Of a DNA stretch of 64,000 nucleotides, positions 27,883-41,550 are shown in pieces. The stretch lies in the NCBI RefSeq assembly GCF_002105155.1, contig NW_019029004.1:434001-498000 (forward strand). The letters run 5' to 3'. Position 1 is the first letter of the stretch. Every line of letters begins with the position of its first letter. The stretch comes from Lobosporangium transversale (taxonomy: Eukaryota > Mortierellomycota > Mortierellomycetes > Mortierellales > Mortierellaceae). Both the position numbers and the translations under genes were made by a program. The notes under the pieces are model-generated. The model ran no database searches. It saw only the letters and a list, made by a program, of their open reading frames with translations, and was not told the origin of the DNA.

Positions 27883-29258
27883 TCATTCATCCACGGGTGG
27901 AGCATGGAATAATGTGAAGTTGACGAGGTTTGCCTGCGACTTTTCTTTATCGTGCCGATGGATGCGAATATGCTGATTTAAATTGTCACTGCGTGAAAAG
28001 CGTTTTGTACACGTAAGGACGGGGCATCCAAAAGCTGATGATTGTTAAAGTAAGAAGAAAAGGCAGATGGGTTACACCTTAGACTTCCCTTCATTATCAT
28101 TTATAACCAAAATGATTAAAGGCAGTACGAAAAACACTTACGTTTATCTTGTGTATGCACTGATCGTATATGGCGCTTCAGATGTTCAGAGCGCTTAAAA
28201 AGCCTGCCGCAGCTCTCCATCGGGCACGTAAACTCTCTAGTCAAAATGTCCGGGTTCAGAGACGAACGGCGAGCTCGGACTTTGGTAGAGGTAGTAGATG
28301 CAGTTGTGGACGACGAGGCAGAGGAAATAGAGCCATTGGAGCTTAGTGAATTCATTGAGGCGGTCGAAGAAATTGACGTTGAAGACGCTGTGGGAAGCAT
28401 TGGGGCACTGTCGACTATAGGAAGAGCTAGAGGGGCCTGTGCAGCCTCTAATAGTTCATGAGACTCTGTCATGGGATAAAGAGAACCAAGCGAGGCATGA
28501 CGGGGGAAAGCCTCAAGCGGATATTCATTTGGAACTTCGAAACGTGAGAAAGTTGATTCATACAGAGATGATAGCGAAGAAGTTGAATACCCACGAGTAC
28601 AACGGAAGGATTGCGAGGGACTTATGTCCACGGATTGATCAAATGCGACAACAAAGTCCTCAGCAGTCGGTGTGGTAGGAGTCCGCGAAGAAGAGGTGCC
28701 TGTATCCTGAATATCCTTTGAAGGATGAAAACATTCTGATAAAGTTTGGTGTTGTGGTGTGGTCTTGTTGCTGGCTTCATTAATACCAAATGGAGTGATT
28801 GGTGCTGGCAGTTGGAGAGGATGAATGGATGACTGATACTTGAACGTGTGAGTGGGCGTAAAGCCTGTGGTGTTATTGTAATCGTGTCCAATAGGGACCG
28901 ATGAGATGGACTGGAAAGTTGGATCGTTGTTGTAGACCGAGGGGTCGGTTGTAGTAAACTGAATTGGCTTAGAAGCCATTTGTGGAAGTTGACTGAGTGG
29001 ATGTGAATGTGGGGAACTGAACTGCTGAAACGGAGTTTGCAAGTATGTATGATAAGAAGCAGAACTCGTAGATTCAGAGAGAGCCAGTGAGTGCATCGCA
29101 TTTGTATTCGATATGGCTGGTCTGCATAGGATGAAATAGTCTTGTGGGTAGTTGGAACTTTGAATATGTGGAGCAGAATGCGAACGACCGAGGAACGGCA
29201 TTGTCATAGATGTAGCGACTGTTGTTATTTGTTGTTCATTATGGTCATACCCGGACAT
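27883..29258 (-). CDS. C2H2 zinc-finger transcription factor (Msn2/Msn4-like fingers)
   Basis: Two exons, 28142-29258 and 27883-28034, intron of 107 nt (GTAAGT...CAG); total 1269 nt, 422 aa. The first 350 residues are low complexity (S, T, P, Q, H) as in activators. The C terminus has two adjacent C2H2 fingers: FTCPMESCGRLFKRSEHLKR and, across the intron, FGCPVLTCTKRFSRSDNLNQ followed by HIRIHRH. The KRSEHLKRH and SRSDNLNQH recognition helices are those of the Msn2/Msn4 class, which bind AGGGG stress elements in yeast; the same target here is inference. The splice falls between the fingers. It is the first normal gene right of the transposon zone. Confidence 0.9.
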
Positions 29259-30863
29259 TGTGTCGTTTCGTTAACAATCGAAAATGTGGGGAAATAAAAC
29301 TAACCACACGTGGGAACAGCTCTGCTGCGTTTTATCAGAATACTGGACAAATCAAATAAAAAAATAAAAAAAATAAAAAAAATAATAAAAATAATAAAAG
29401 TAATAAAATAATAAAAATAATAAAAAAAAAAAAAGTCGGATAAAGAGACCAGCAAGAAGGACAATAAAAACCCTAAGCCGTCTCCAAAGTAATCACCGCA
29501 GTGTCGTATAAATCGTATAAATATAGTCGAAAGAAAATTGTCCTTAAGAAGACAAAAAAAAAGTGAGGAGAAATAAACAGTGTGGGAAATATAAGTGCTA
29601 GGTGTAGGTGGACTCGACGTGGATGTGATTAAATCGAATACAAAGGGCAGTTTCTGGAAAAGAACCAAAGTTGAAGCAGTTCGAAAGATGAAGAAAAAAG
29701 GTGGACGTTTTCTTGAGAACCGGATCTCTTGAGTATTTATGCTTAAAAAAAAAGAGGAAAACACTATTCATTCAGTTCTTAAAGAATGAATGAGTTAGAA
29801 TATGTTGGGTGCGGTCGACGCATTTATACATATTAATATATATATATTGAAATAATAAAAATAAAATAAGAAATAAAATAAAACGATGCAATCAATCGGG
29901 TATATTTCACAAAGCACAGTTCACTTTTTGTCCAGCATGCATGACACATTTACACAAGGAATACAATGCCAACTCTAATGGATGAGTTGCATTGAATAAA
30001 AAGTCGCTGTCAATAATACACCTCTTAATCTATTCATTTCTATACTTTCTGTATTTCTGCTTCTTCTATATTTTCTTCTTGTGTTTGATTCTGTTTTGTA
30101 TTGTGTTGTGTATAGCTTTGTGCATGGAGGATGTTAAGTCTGTTTTTTTTTTTTTTTGCCTCAGTACTTTGTATACCATTTTCTCCATTCATGACTTTTC
30201 TTATCTTCTCTTTACCATGCCTCATCCCTTCTCTTCACATCGCCTATTGGTGTTCTTTGTCTTTGTGTGCATAAATGAATATATATTTAGCCTGTATGCC
30301 GTGCCTCGTCCTATGTGCGTATAAAAGATGAAATAAAAGGCACTTATGCTTTATTCCCTTAATGCAAGGCGCCTCTAAAAAAATATGAACATGAATATTG
30401 TGAATCACTCTCGTGTTCTTATTTCCTTCGTGTCGTTTCTACATTGATACATTGAGTGATCAAAGCACGCTCAAGGTTGACTAACCACCGTATGTAGTCA
30501 AAGGTCAAAGGCCCCCTTTAGCTATTTGGCGCTTTTAGGCTTTTCTGATCGATCGATCTCATGCGTGTTTGTCACGCGAAAAGGACTAAAGACACTAAAC
30601 TCAAATGCCTAAGCTAGAATAGCGCACAAACTCCGCCACGCGTCGTTCGTCGATCACTCAAGATACCAAGATTTATTAATTAAAGAAAAAGAGTCAGCAA
30701 GTACCTAAAGGCACTACACGTTGTTCAACCATTGCAACCTAATGTATTTATTCGATTTGAGAAATGGAATCATCAAGAGATTCATGAAAATTCCTATTAA
30801 ACCGCTACCACAGAATCCAAATCAGCAACAGAGTCTTTATTTAAGTCAGGGTAAACCTGATTG
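29259..30863. other. Intergenic region upstream of the zinc-finger gene
   Basis: Probable promoter and 5' leader of the minus-strand gene. AT-rich with (AATAAA)n-like tracts at 29350-29435, polypyrimidine on the minus strand, an AT repeat at 29829-29850. The open frames here are poly-F/I products of low-complexity DNA. No second gene seen. Confidence 0.45.
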
Positions 30864-31516
30864 TCATCTGCGATGAAAACTAATATTCCTCATACTCTGG
30901 ACCGGCGGGTTGAGCGATGTGTGTTTGGTTGCACAAACGAATGCTAGTAGGTTTCCATCTTGCATTTCAAGGAAGCTCAGGTTGATGTCAAAGCCGTATG
31001 GACCTAAAAAAAAAAAGGACAACTTAATCTGGTGACACAACACATTGAATTATAATACATCTTTAAATATAGTTTAAATATAATCTTTAGCATCTCATGC
31101 CGAGGTTTATAACTCATATTAATGCACCCATCATCCAGGCACTATGGTATTATTCAATGCATGCAAGCACACACGCATACATGTGTACAAATAGTCTGAG
31201 TGGAGAATAAAGAAAATGTTTTCTTGGTGCCGGACCCCACTTGATGACAACTTTCTCTTCTCCCCACAAGAGAAAAGTTACCCCTAAATATCGAATGCCC
31301 TGCACCATTTGATTCAAATGTACCAATCCATGAAGCAAAGCGCAAGGTTGGATTGACTCAGCACATGGGCATTAGTAGGTGTTGCCGCTTCGCATAAAAC
31401 TTGATTTGAAAAAAATGCATTGACCAACCAAGAGCCTGAACTGATTATAGCCTACTTACATTTGAAAATTCAGCGCAATACGAGTCTCCACTGTCGCCTT
31501 TACAGCCCTTCACCGC
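30864..31516 (-). other. Possible exons of an unrecognised minus-strand gene
   Basis: Three segments carry splice-like borders. 31460-31516 sits between TTGCAG and GTAAGT and encodes 19 residues (AVKGCKGDSGDSYCAEFSN). A segment from about 31356 downwards is open in two frames. 30864-31003 follows TTTTTAG and encodes 46 residues ending in a stop (PYGFDINLSFLEMQDGNLLA and further). The first and last segments look protein-like, but the phases of the three do not join into one frame, so this may be a decayed gene or wrongly chosen borders. No family recognised. Confidence 0.3.
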
Positions 31517-32541
31517 CTGCAATGTAAGTGCATAAGTAGAATCAGTAAAGAACAAAGGCTGTAGTGCGTACAGTTAGATAGCCCACCCTGCCCCGGCACT
31601 GTCGATAGCAAACCACACTGGAGTCAACTGTCGCCTAGCAAGCAACTGGACTAGTCCAGTTTCGGTATGGCCTCATTCGAAGATCTTGTATCTGTTACAC
31701 ACTCGTTACGCACATGAAACGCGCCTGGAGGTTTTTTATTCATTTATTTTATTACTGTTGATGATACAGAGGATTTAATGCTTGAAGAGTCCACCGACTT
31801 CGTGACTAGGATTGTCCATTGCAACACCATGACCCTTGCATCTTTTCCATATAATAGCTAAAATAGTAACAAAGCATTTACAATTAAAACTTTATTCTTA
31901 TTATGCCATGATGTGTTCTGTCTCCCTTCTTGAAGTTTATCTCCTTTCTTCTAGCCTGTCCCCTTTCTTGTGAGCTGGCAAGGTCAATGAGACCCTCACC
32001 CTGGTTTAAAAGTCTCCAATATGCACGAAAATGAGGGTAAGCGCTCTCGGACGAAATATCTACCATCGGTCATTAAAACCGAGCAGACAACATACTGTTA
32101 ATGTGGCATAACCACACTTCACTCCTCAAAAAGACTATCCTGAGTATTGAAAGTAAATGCTCCAGTGCTATTTACAGCTGCGCGTTATTAAGGTGCTAAG
32201 GCGGCAAGTCTGATCTGTGTTCATCGAACACCATTAAATGCGGGTGATATTTTGTGACCCCAAGCGTGCTCAAATGAAAGAATAGCCAGGGCCAGTAGAT
32301 GCGATTTTACCATTGATATTCATGCCTGTAGATATATCAATTTCTTGTCGCTCTAGTCCTACCAATTATTGACTACGAAGAGAGAGTTGAATTAAGGACA
32401 GGTATGGATCTTCTTACTCTACTTTGAGTTTCTACCAAAAAAAAAAAAAAAAAAAAAAGAATTGAAAGTGACAGCTCCAAAAATTTCCGCTCCTCTTTTT
32501 TTTTTTTTTTAATCTCTCATCCGCAGCAACTAGTTTTGAGC
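31517..32541. other. Intergenic region before PNG1
   Basis: No convincing ORF. An A run (32437-32458) and a T run (32496-32510) lie just ahead of the PNG1 start and may belong to its promoter or leader. Confidence 0.4.
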
Positions 32542-33943
32542 ATGAACAACGACAGCATGGACCCAGAGCAGATTAGAACATTGGCTCAGCAACTGGCTCA
32601 ACGGCTCATTGCGATGCGACAGACGCATCATAATCCCATTCAACATCCTGGGTCTCATTTAAGTGACATTCCTCAGAGTCAAACTGAGATGATTCCAACG
32701 ACGAGTTCAGACACCAATATCTCTCAGCTTACCTTCCAATTGAACAGTTTACAGACTCAAGATGGACTAATAAACCAAACGCCTCCTTCACCGTCATTGA
32801 CGTCAATAGCAACAGACCCGACTATAAAGGAAGTCCAAGTTAATACTGATGCTGATCAATACGCCTCAGTTCCTGACCCGTCTGTTTACGAAATGGATTT
32901 TATAAATACTTATCTACGCACCAACGCGTTAGTCCTCGCATTCGAAGAGACACAGCTTTTGGTAATTTGGAAGTAAGGGGAATGAAGAGGCTTAACTTTG
33001 GGATGGTATTTTTCACCCCCCATTACTAATATCACTAATCAACAACAAAATAATAGGAACATGCTTGTGAGCAAATACCCATCGACAAGCTCGTTAATGA
33101 GGCAGAAGCAATGGTCAAAGATTACCCAAACGATAGTACAGATGATATTATAATCAGGTAAACACTCGAATTGACTATTGCCTATTCAAGTATACAGCTT
33201 GTTATTGTACTGACTTTTACCTTATCCTTTTTTATTTTGCGGACTTCCTCTTTTTCCAGGCGTCTTTTGCATTGGTTCAAGAATGAATACTTCACATGGG
33301 TGAATGAACCTCCTTGCGCTAGTTGCCAGGTATGGACTAGCAACTCAGTTGTCTTTGAATAATGTCGGTGGGGGAAAGCTTGGAACATTACAGAATTAAA
33401 GGCTAATCTTCTTTTTTATTTTTTCTTTTTACAGGGGAAGACAGTTGCTATGGGACATACCACCCCGACAGCTCAGGAAAGACAGGACGGCGCAGGGATA
33501 GTTGAGACATATCGCTGCACTCAGGCTTGCCCTACTATAACTCGATTCCCGCGGTATGGGATGCCTAGAATCCTATTCAGTACACGTCGAGGACGATGTG
33601 GAGAATGGGCCAATGTAAAGGAGGATTGAATCAAGATCAAATGAGTTTATGGATTCAGTTTTATTTCATGGATTTTTCTTAATCTCAAGCTGTCTGCTGC
33701 ACTTTCCTAATGTCTACTGCCGTCATAAATCTGTGTAGTGCTTTACGGTTTGTTGCAGAGCATTAGGATATAGCACACGATATGTACATGATACAACAGA
33801 TCATGTTTGGACTGAAGTCTGGAGTGTCCACAAGAAGCGATGGATCCATTGCGATGCATGTGAGGCTGCGTATGATCAGCCACTGCTTTACTCGACCGGA
33901 TGGGGGAAGTCCCTGAGCTACTGTGTTGCATTTTCAGGTATGG

Positions 33944-34005
<62 letters not shown>

Positions 34006-34468
34006 GGATGTTACTGGTTCGCTTCATATTATAATATAATAATATTTTTTTTCTTCTTTCTTTTTTTTTTTTTTAGCCGAAGAAGTTGTCGATGTTACTA
34101 AACGCTACACAGTTGATTACGACACTGCTGTCGTTAAAAGACGAAAATCGATTCGAGAGCCTGTTTTAGCAAAGGTGTTGGGCTGATTTATTTTATAAGA
34201 AAAAAAAAAAAAAAAAAAACTGTTGTGCTGAGGAAGACCTGGAGAAGCATTTGACTTATTCACATGTTTTTTTTTTTTTCTTTTGTATTAGTTTTTGCAT
34301 CTTTTATCCGAATCGAATTTGGCAAAACTGAAGTTAGATACAACAGAAATACAATCTATTCGAGATAGACAAAGTTTGGAAGCTGAGGAGCTTTCTGGAA
34401 GACATGGCGATAACCGGACTATTGAGACACAAGAACGAGAGAGTGGTAATAGTCTTGATATTCAATGA
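32542..34468 (+). CDS. PNG1: Peptide:N-glycanase (cytoplasmic deglycosylase)
   Basis: Seven exons: 32542-32961, 33057-33157, 33260-33329, 33435-33614, 33739-33937, 34077-34174, 34292-34468; 1245 nt, 414 aa. PNG1 removes N-glycans from misfolded glycoproteins exported from the ER, working with Rad23 and the proteasome. The transglutaminase-like core is complete: C252 in [10 protein letters not shown]279 in [11 protein letters not shown]296 in WIHCDACE. The spacings of 27 and 17 equal those of the yeast triad as I know it. Zinc ligands: CASC (193/196) and CTQAC, the latter with three residues between cysteines instead of two. The N-terminal 140 residues are Q/S/T-rich and not conserved; the C terminus is a charged helix. 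Introns hold long T and A runs. Start: first ATG (32542); a TTG two codons upstream is not needed. Confidence 0.93.
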
Positions 34469-35183
34469 TCTTTAGGGAGGACCAACCAGATAAATGATTT
34501 GAAGTTTTCTTTTTTCTTCAACTCCTTCTTTCTTTCTCCTTGTTTCTTTTTTCTATTTCTATTTCTTTTTCTTTTTCTTTTTCTTTCTCTCTCCCCTTGT
34601 TTTCTTTTCCGAGCAAGGTGTACGCAATGTCATGGAATTGCTTCATCCTTAGGAACTAATAGGTTTTTGGCATTTTTTTTTTTTTTTTTGGATATTGTTT
34701 AGGATCAGACGAATGGACCAGAGCCCGGGGTGAAAGGCGATGAGTAAGGGGGTATCGATACGAGCGATATTACATTTGCTCTTGGACAACACCAAGTAAA
34801 CACGGATATAAAGAGGGAAAGACGAGGCCCTGTAAAGTAATAGTATTGAATAAAGCGCTGTAGTTTCAGCTGTTGTATCCCGGATGCCTTTCCATAAGTG
34901 CAAGGTCAATGTACAAAAAAATAAAATAAAATAAAATAAAACACGTCTGCAGAGTTCACTGACGTGCCCCATCATCATAATGGATCTTAGATTAGATCTT
35001 CTAGTTTATCCGAGCAGACAGTCAATCCTTGTTTGACCTTTCTCCCTTCCTTCTTTCCTCTTCATAGACAAAGAAAATAAAATGCTATGATCCATAATCC
35101 CATTTTGGGCTCTCTAGAAGATGCATGTTGACCTGGGTATGTTATTGCTTTTTTTTTTTTTTTTTTTTTTTTTTTATTTTATT

Positions 35184-35214
<31 letters not shown>

Positions 35215-36483
35215 TATTTATTTATTTTTTTTATTTTTATTTTTTTCCGCACCTATAAAATACTTGAACCTTTACTTCTTTGTGCTGCTATGCTTTTTTT
35301 TTTTTTTTTTTTTTTTTGACCGAAAATGAACAGCCCTATCATCCCTAAAATATGTTGTGATCATAGTAAAAAAAAGCTAAATGACTAAGGCGGCGTTTAT
35401 TTCAGGGCACTGTTGCTGAGCATAGCAGGCAGACATTGATGTTGTTTAAAGTTTTTAAGATGCACTTTTTGTTTCGTACTTACGTTGTGAGCCATCCAAA
35501 AATGGATCCTCTAAACCGAAGCATTGCTCGGTTATGCTTTCTATCTGATTGAATATCTCAGCATGAATGTATATATTATGGTCATGACTTCAATCTAGAG
35601 CGATGACTGAATTGAACTGGTGGCTGATTTGTCCAACAAACAAGTTAAAGAATACGAATGTGGGTCGCGACTAAATGAACAATATATACATGCATGAAAA
35701 ATTCTTTTTTTTTTAGATGCTTTTTCTTTCAGATACAGTGCAGGGCAAAGAAATGCATGCACGTTGGTTGGACACGAGGGAAAAAGAGTCGCGATGTGGT
35801 TAAGTCCTCGGGGTTTCTTTTAGTACGTTTGAACAAGCACTACACACATTGGTGACTTTTTATCTTTTTTCTGTTCTTTTTCTTTTTTTTTGAGAAGTGT
35901 GAGAAGAAAGGGAGATGTAATCCATTAACAACTGTTCTGGTATTTACTATTCGCCCATTCTTTTCCGTTTAAGCAAAAATGGAACACTTATGCAAATGGT
36001 AAAAAAAAAAAAAAAAATTACACAAATTGCTCCTTGCTTGACGCGACTTGAAAGCACTGACCTTCTGACTCTTTTGTTCAGACATTGACGGACTCCTTTT
36101 TTGTTAAAAGTGTATGACATATAATTATAAAGTATATATGATCTTTTTCCCCCACTTGTGGGAATAGCATTGTTGCTCTTGCTTGTTCTCTGCTTTTCCA
36201 ACTTTGAATGTGAAGCGGGAGATATATTAAAAAGGAAAAATGCCTGTCGTTACACAAACATTGTTATAGGTGGCCCAAGTGGGTCAAACAACAAACCCAT
36301 TTGGCAAACAAAAAAAAAAAAAGGCAACAACATCTGATTATTTTTTTATTTTTTTGCGGGAGGAACTTTCTGCATTATGCTACGTCTATAAGCATAAAGA
36401 TAAATGCATGTATATGTTCAACCAGTTTCTGAGAAAAGAGCGTTGAAGGATTTTCACAACTAATGAACTATGCCATTAGAAGA

Positions 36484-36518
<35 letters not shown>

Positions 36519-36612
36519 AAAGGTGCCGTTAGAGTACCCTCGTGATGATACACTGAGCTGCAGCTATGCATGAAAGGAAGGGTGGAAAGGACACATTGCC
36601 TACCAAATTTAT

Positions 36613-36646
<34 letters not shown>

Positions 36647-39600
36647 CGTCTTGCATTTAAAAAACGCGCATAGATGCGCCTTTTCGCGTTTGTTTGGGTC
36701 AAGTCTTCGTAAAACTGTAACCGTTGGTCCATAGCCAAACAAATATGAGCATCCTGCGGTCCTCATTTACCAAATATCAAATATCAAATATTGAGAATAA
36801 AAATAAGTGGTATGACGAGGCGAGATGACAAGATGTGTGTGGCAGGATAATGTGTGAGGAACCTTGCTATCTTTCACGAGGGAAGGAATCAAAGACTAAA
36901 AAAGAATGTAGACAGTGGATGCTGGTCATTAGATCATGGTCCGAACTGGATAGAGCATGTGTTGCTGCTATTGCTTGTCATATTTTTATTATGACATTAT
37001 TTCCGAAACTAATAGACATGTACTCGCTGTTCATTTTTTTTTTTCTTTTTCTTTTAGCCAATGGTTCAACCATTCACTCTTATGGATCAGAAATGGGACC
37101 AACAACAGGCAAGCACAGGATGACCGTGCACAAGGGCATGTTCGCTGCCCTAACTTTCCAAAAAATACACATTCATGTATACACTTGGACAATTACAATT
37201 CTCACGCTCAGGATGGCAGTACAGTACATATACAGATATTAATTTGTACTTCTCGTTGTATCAGTCAATGTCTTGCATTGACATTGTCGCTGAGAGAAGA
37301 CTTTTTTTCCCTTTTTCCCTTTTTCCCTTTTTCAAGTAGCAGATGTATGATGTATATATGGTGCCCATTCGCTGTTGTACATACTCTACATAAGGAACGA
37401 ACTATTTTCCAGAGCGTTCATTTTCTTTTCTTTTTCTTACTATTATTATTCTTTTATGTCATAGTCTATGTGTTCACAAAGACATGAGGACATCCAACGA
37501 TTCTGCAAAAAAAAAAAAAAAAAAAAAGCCCTTCACATGGTATGCATATCAATGGCCTTATGTTAATTTTGTATTAGACTATTGGGCGCCTCTTCATGAA
37601 GCTGAGAATGTGTCGATCGCGTGATTTACAATAAAAAAAAAAATCGTCATCGTCTTGTTTCCATGATCATGTGACTGGTCTAATCAGAAAAAGGATTACA
37701 TTCATATCCATGCATGTCGTAAATTTGTCAAATGATTTGCTTTGAAGGCTCAATTTGATAATGGCAATAAAATAGAACCACATGGGCTGGCGCCACTTCA
37801 TCTAATCACATATAAAAAATGTATCTATAATATATATATATATAATATATACAAATGCCATTTGTTTATGATCATTAACGGTGCACACATGGGAGCGGTA
37901 ATTGTTTTAATATTAAAAAGATTATTTCAACACGTGCATGACACATCAAGACGTCTGACTTGTGCCGCTAACAGCAACAAACAATGACAAGTAATAATTC
38001 GGCATGTATAGGTGCATAAATATATATATATTATCATTCATTAATTTACGATCTGTTTCGTTGGCATGCGACCTAATAGGATCCTACTAAACTTTTAACA
38101 AATGTTTTAATGTTGGGTTCATTTGTCTTGGGGATCAATTTGTCTATACTAAAGATGTTGATTGGTAGTCTTTCCTTTGCACGCCCTCCTCCCCCAACTC
38201 CTCCTTACTCAATTTTCATTTCGTACCTTTTATTATCAAATTGAAACAAAGCCCAGAGAAAGCGATGAGCTAAGGTGGAAAATAAACTAAAGAACCATTG
38301 TTGATGATTAGCATTAGATATTGACAACCGTGATAAACATGAATGAATATCGGAAGAGCAAGCAAGGATCACTACACAATTATTAAGCACCGCCTATTCC
38401 CCCTCATATTCACTCGCTAAATAGCATGGACACATCAAAAAAAAAAAAAAAAAAAAAAAAAAAAGGAGAGGCCAAGAATGGATAATCTTGCATAATGCTG
38501 CGTAAGCAAATCATTTTCTATTCTTTGTTCAGGGTCAACAATCTGGTTCGTGCGCCTGTACAAGAAAAGTAAGGGGTAAAGAAAGATCTAGTCTTTCGTG
38601 GGTAAAAAAAAAAAAAAAAAAAAAAAAAAGGTTTTAAAACAAAGGTACATCACATGTTGCCTTTTTTTTATGACACGTGTAATCTTATCCTGATCATTAA
38701 TTTTTCACGAATGTGCTTACTTACTTTCAGGGTACGGATAGATTACATCTATAAAGGTGTCGTCAGTCAGTTTTACCTTGTCTCTCTCCCTCCAAAAGCC
38801 AAATCCCGATAAGTGAAATGTGCATCACATGCATGAAGAGCCAACTCAAAAAAATGGGGATCCTTTTGGTGGGATTAAAATGAATTAAGAAATAGGAGGT
38901 TGAGCATCCATGTGCCCGTCAACTTTAGATTGTTTACTTAGTCTTTTTTTTCATTTAAAACACCCAGGCTTGTGATCTAATACTGTCTGTGCTTTTAGTT
39001 TGACTAAATGATTACAGAGGAATGGGATGTAGGGTTTCCTTAAACATGTGGGTAAGATGAGTTTAGGAAGGGACCAGATGGGATACATTGATGCTTATAA
39101 ACAATGAGCTCTCATGAAAAAAAAAAAAAAAAAAAACGCAGGTCGCTGCATTTATTGTCCACACTCCATTTATTGTCCGATATAGTCAAAGTATACTAAG
39201 GGGCTATTTGTCAGTTGAAAAGAGACGATCGTACAGATTAATATTTGTTGACAATCTCATTAAAATATTTTAAAACACATTTTATTATATAGCATTGCAA
39301 TTTTGTAGTAACCTATTAATATTTGTAACCTTGTACTTCCTTCTATTTCGTATTTTGTGCCTCCACATCAAAGCATGTGCACATTTTATTCATCGTCGTT
39401 CTCAGCTGCGCACGAAACACGCTGTTGTTGTTAGCTCTTTCTTATGATTTTATTTTATTTTATTTATTTTTTTTTGTTTTTTCTGGTTGTTTATATCGTT
39501 TATATTTAAATGGCGTTTGGCATTGAGAGCAGCCATTATCAATTATTATTCAGCTATACTGGCTAGAAAATTAAAGTGATCGGTTTTTACATGCTTGGCC

Positions 39601-40194
39601 GAGTAAAAATCTTCAAAGTTCAGGTTTACAACATTTTCAAAAACAAGGGGTTAACGAATAAAAAAAAAATAAGATGCTCATGATTGTTACTACAAAGTAA
39701 TATCAAACCCCCTTCCTTTTGAGGAAAAGCAAAGCGGAGAGAAAGGAGTAAAAAAAAAAAAAAAAAAAAAAAAAGTGTCGGAGAAGATGAACACATGTTG
39801 CAGCATACCTTAACAGATTTACAATACAAGCAAGCCGTGCGTCTTGGTGTGGCACCTGCTCCTTCAGCCATACACGCATAAACACATATAAATATGAAAG
39901 TTTGTTCCTTTGTGCATTATCGAATACATAGCCTTCTTTTTTCTCTTTCCTTGTTTTCTAAACCTTACAATCTACATCATTATCGATATCAAAACCACCA
40001 ACTCTCACTACTCTCACAACTCTCACAACTCTCACAATTATCCTTTCAACATCATATTATTATCGTATTATAGTCGTCTTTTTCTCCTTAATATCACTGC
40101 TTAGTCGACACTCAATCTCCCACAATTTCTGATTCATATTCTTTCCTTAAAAAATAAAAAAAAAGAAAGAAAAATTCCGTCTTTCTCGTTATCA
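34469..40194. other. 5.7-kb gene-free region
   Basis: AT-rich DNA with at least ten homopolymer runs of 18-30 bases (for example 35152-35175, 36487-36516, 38437-38463, 38605-38629), TATTT repeats at 35176-35240 and AT repeats near 37828-37850 and 38022-38030. No ORF with protein-like composition and no tRNA found. The part next to 40195 is T/C-rich and likely the promoter/leader of the bHLH gene. A non-coding RNA cannot be excluded. Confidence 0.5.
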
Positions 40195-41518
40195 ATGTCT
40201 CCACCTGCCGAGCACAATCCTTCTCTTCCATCGTACCAACATTTTCCAGTACAATCCTTAGGCACCAGCGCAATGGACTACTCCGAGTCAACAGCAACAT
40301 ACGATCACCACCGTCAACAGCAGCGTGATTCCTCCTCACAATCTCCTCCTGCGCCTGCACCATACTTTCGGCAACCGGGACCTCGAGCCCCTTCAAGAGA
40401 ACAATCCCATTTAGATTACAATGGCAACATCGATAGTCTGACGAGGCGGCCATCTTACCCTAAACTCAACCATCATGACTCCCAGCACCTCGACCATCAG
40501 CACCATCCTCACAGATTAATGTCATATTCCTCAGAACCTAACTTGGACCTATATGGACATCAGCGGAGTCTATCGTACCATGGACATTCTTCCAGCCAGC
40601 GACAGCAAGGCTCCCAGATGTCGCCTACATCCCCAACAGACTCTTATTCTTCATATTATCAAAGTCAGCATCAGCATCATTATGCACAGAGTCATATCCA
40701 TGATCCAGCGCCGGGACAAAGAGAAAGAGGAGCAGGAGGAGGAGGAGGAGGAGGAGGAGGAGGAGTAACGGCATATGAACCCATTTCGATATCAAGAAGA
40801 TCGTCGAGAGACGATGTGTCTATGTCGCACTATGACCCACGAGATGAGGCATCATCAGTAACGCCAACATCAACTTCCACACCAGTACCGCATCCAGCTC
40901 ATCATGGGCGACAACGAAGTGTGGGTCAGTTAGGGTCTATTTCCGCGCCTCATTATCAAGACCATTCACTTGGGTCATTCCAGTCACCATCACAACTTCA
41001 CCAGCCGCAACAGCCGCAATCACCTCGATCTCCACCTTCTCCACACTCGTCTTCATCACCAACAAAACAAGACTCAATGTCGCCTCAATCACCGCCGCTA
41101 ACACCTTCACCACGGGACTACCCTCAGCAGCAGCAGCCGCAGCCGCAGCAGCAACAGCAACAACAACAACAACAACAGCCATATTATACACCGCCTTTGC
41201 CTCGTTCACGAGCAGCATCGGTCGGAGGCTTCAGTAGTAGCAGTGGTGGCAGTGGTAGCAGAGTAACGTTGCACAAAGCATCGACACGCGAAGTAGCAGC
41301 CGTAGGACCAAATCGCCGGCTGGCCCATATTCTTTCAGAACAGAAGAGAAGAGAAAAGATCAATGGAGGATTTGATGAACTCAAAAGCGTCGTTCCCGAG
41401 TAAGTCATGTGTTTACATTTTTATACATTATTGATCAAGGGACATGTTTCAATTATTTTATTAACTTGGTTTCCTATTTTTGTTTCTTTGATACGATGGG
41501 TACCTGGATTTCTTCTTT

Positions 41519-41550
<32 letters not shown>

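Noticed and set aside
29300-29764. 154-aa ORF rich in F, I and S
   Set aside because: Product of AAT/TTA-rich low-complexity DNA upstream of the zinc-finger gene; no domain-like composition.
32536-32541. Upstream TTG start of PNG1
   Set aside because: The ATG two codons later is the natural eukaryotic start; nothing supports TTG initiation.
40733-40766. GGA repeat as a stand-alone regulatory repeat
   Set aside because: It lies in frame within the bHLH gene and encodes a glycine run.
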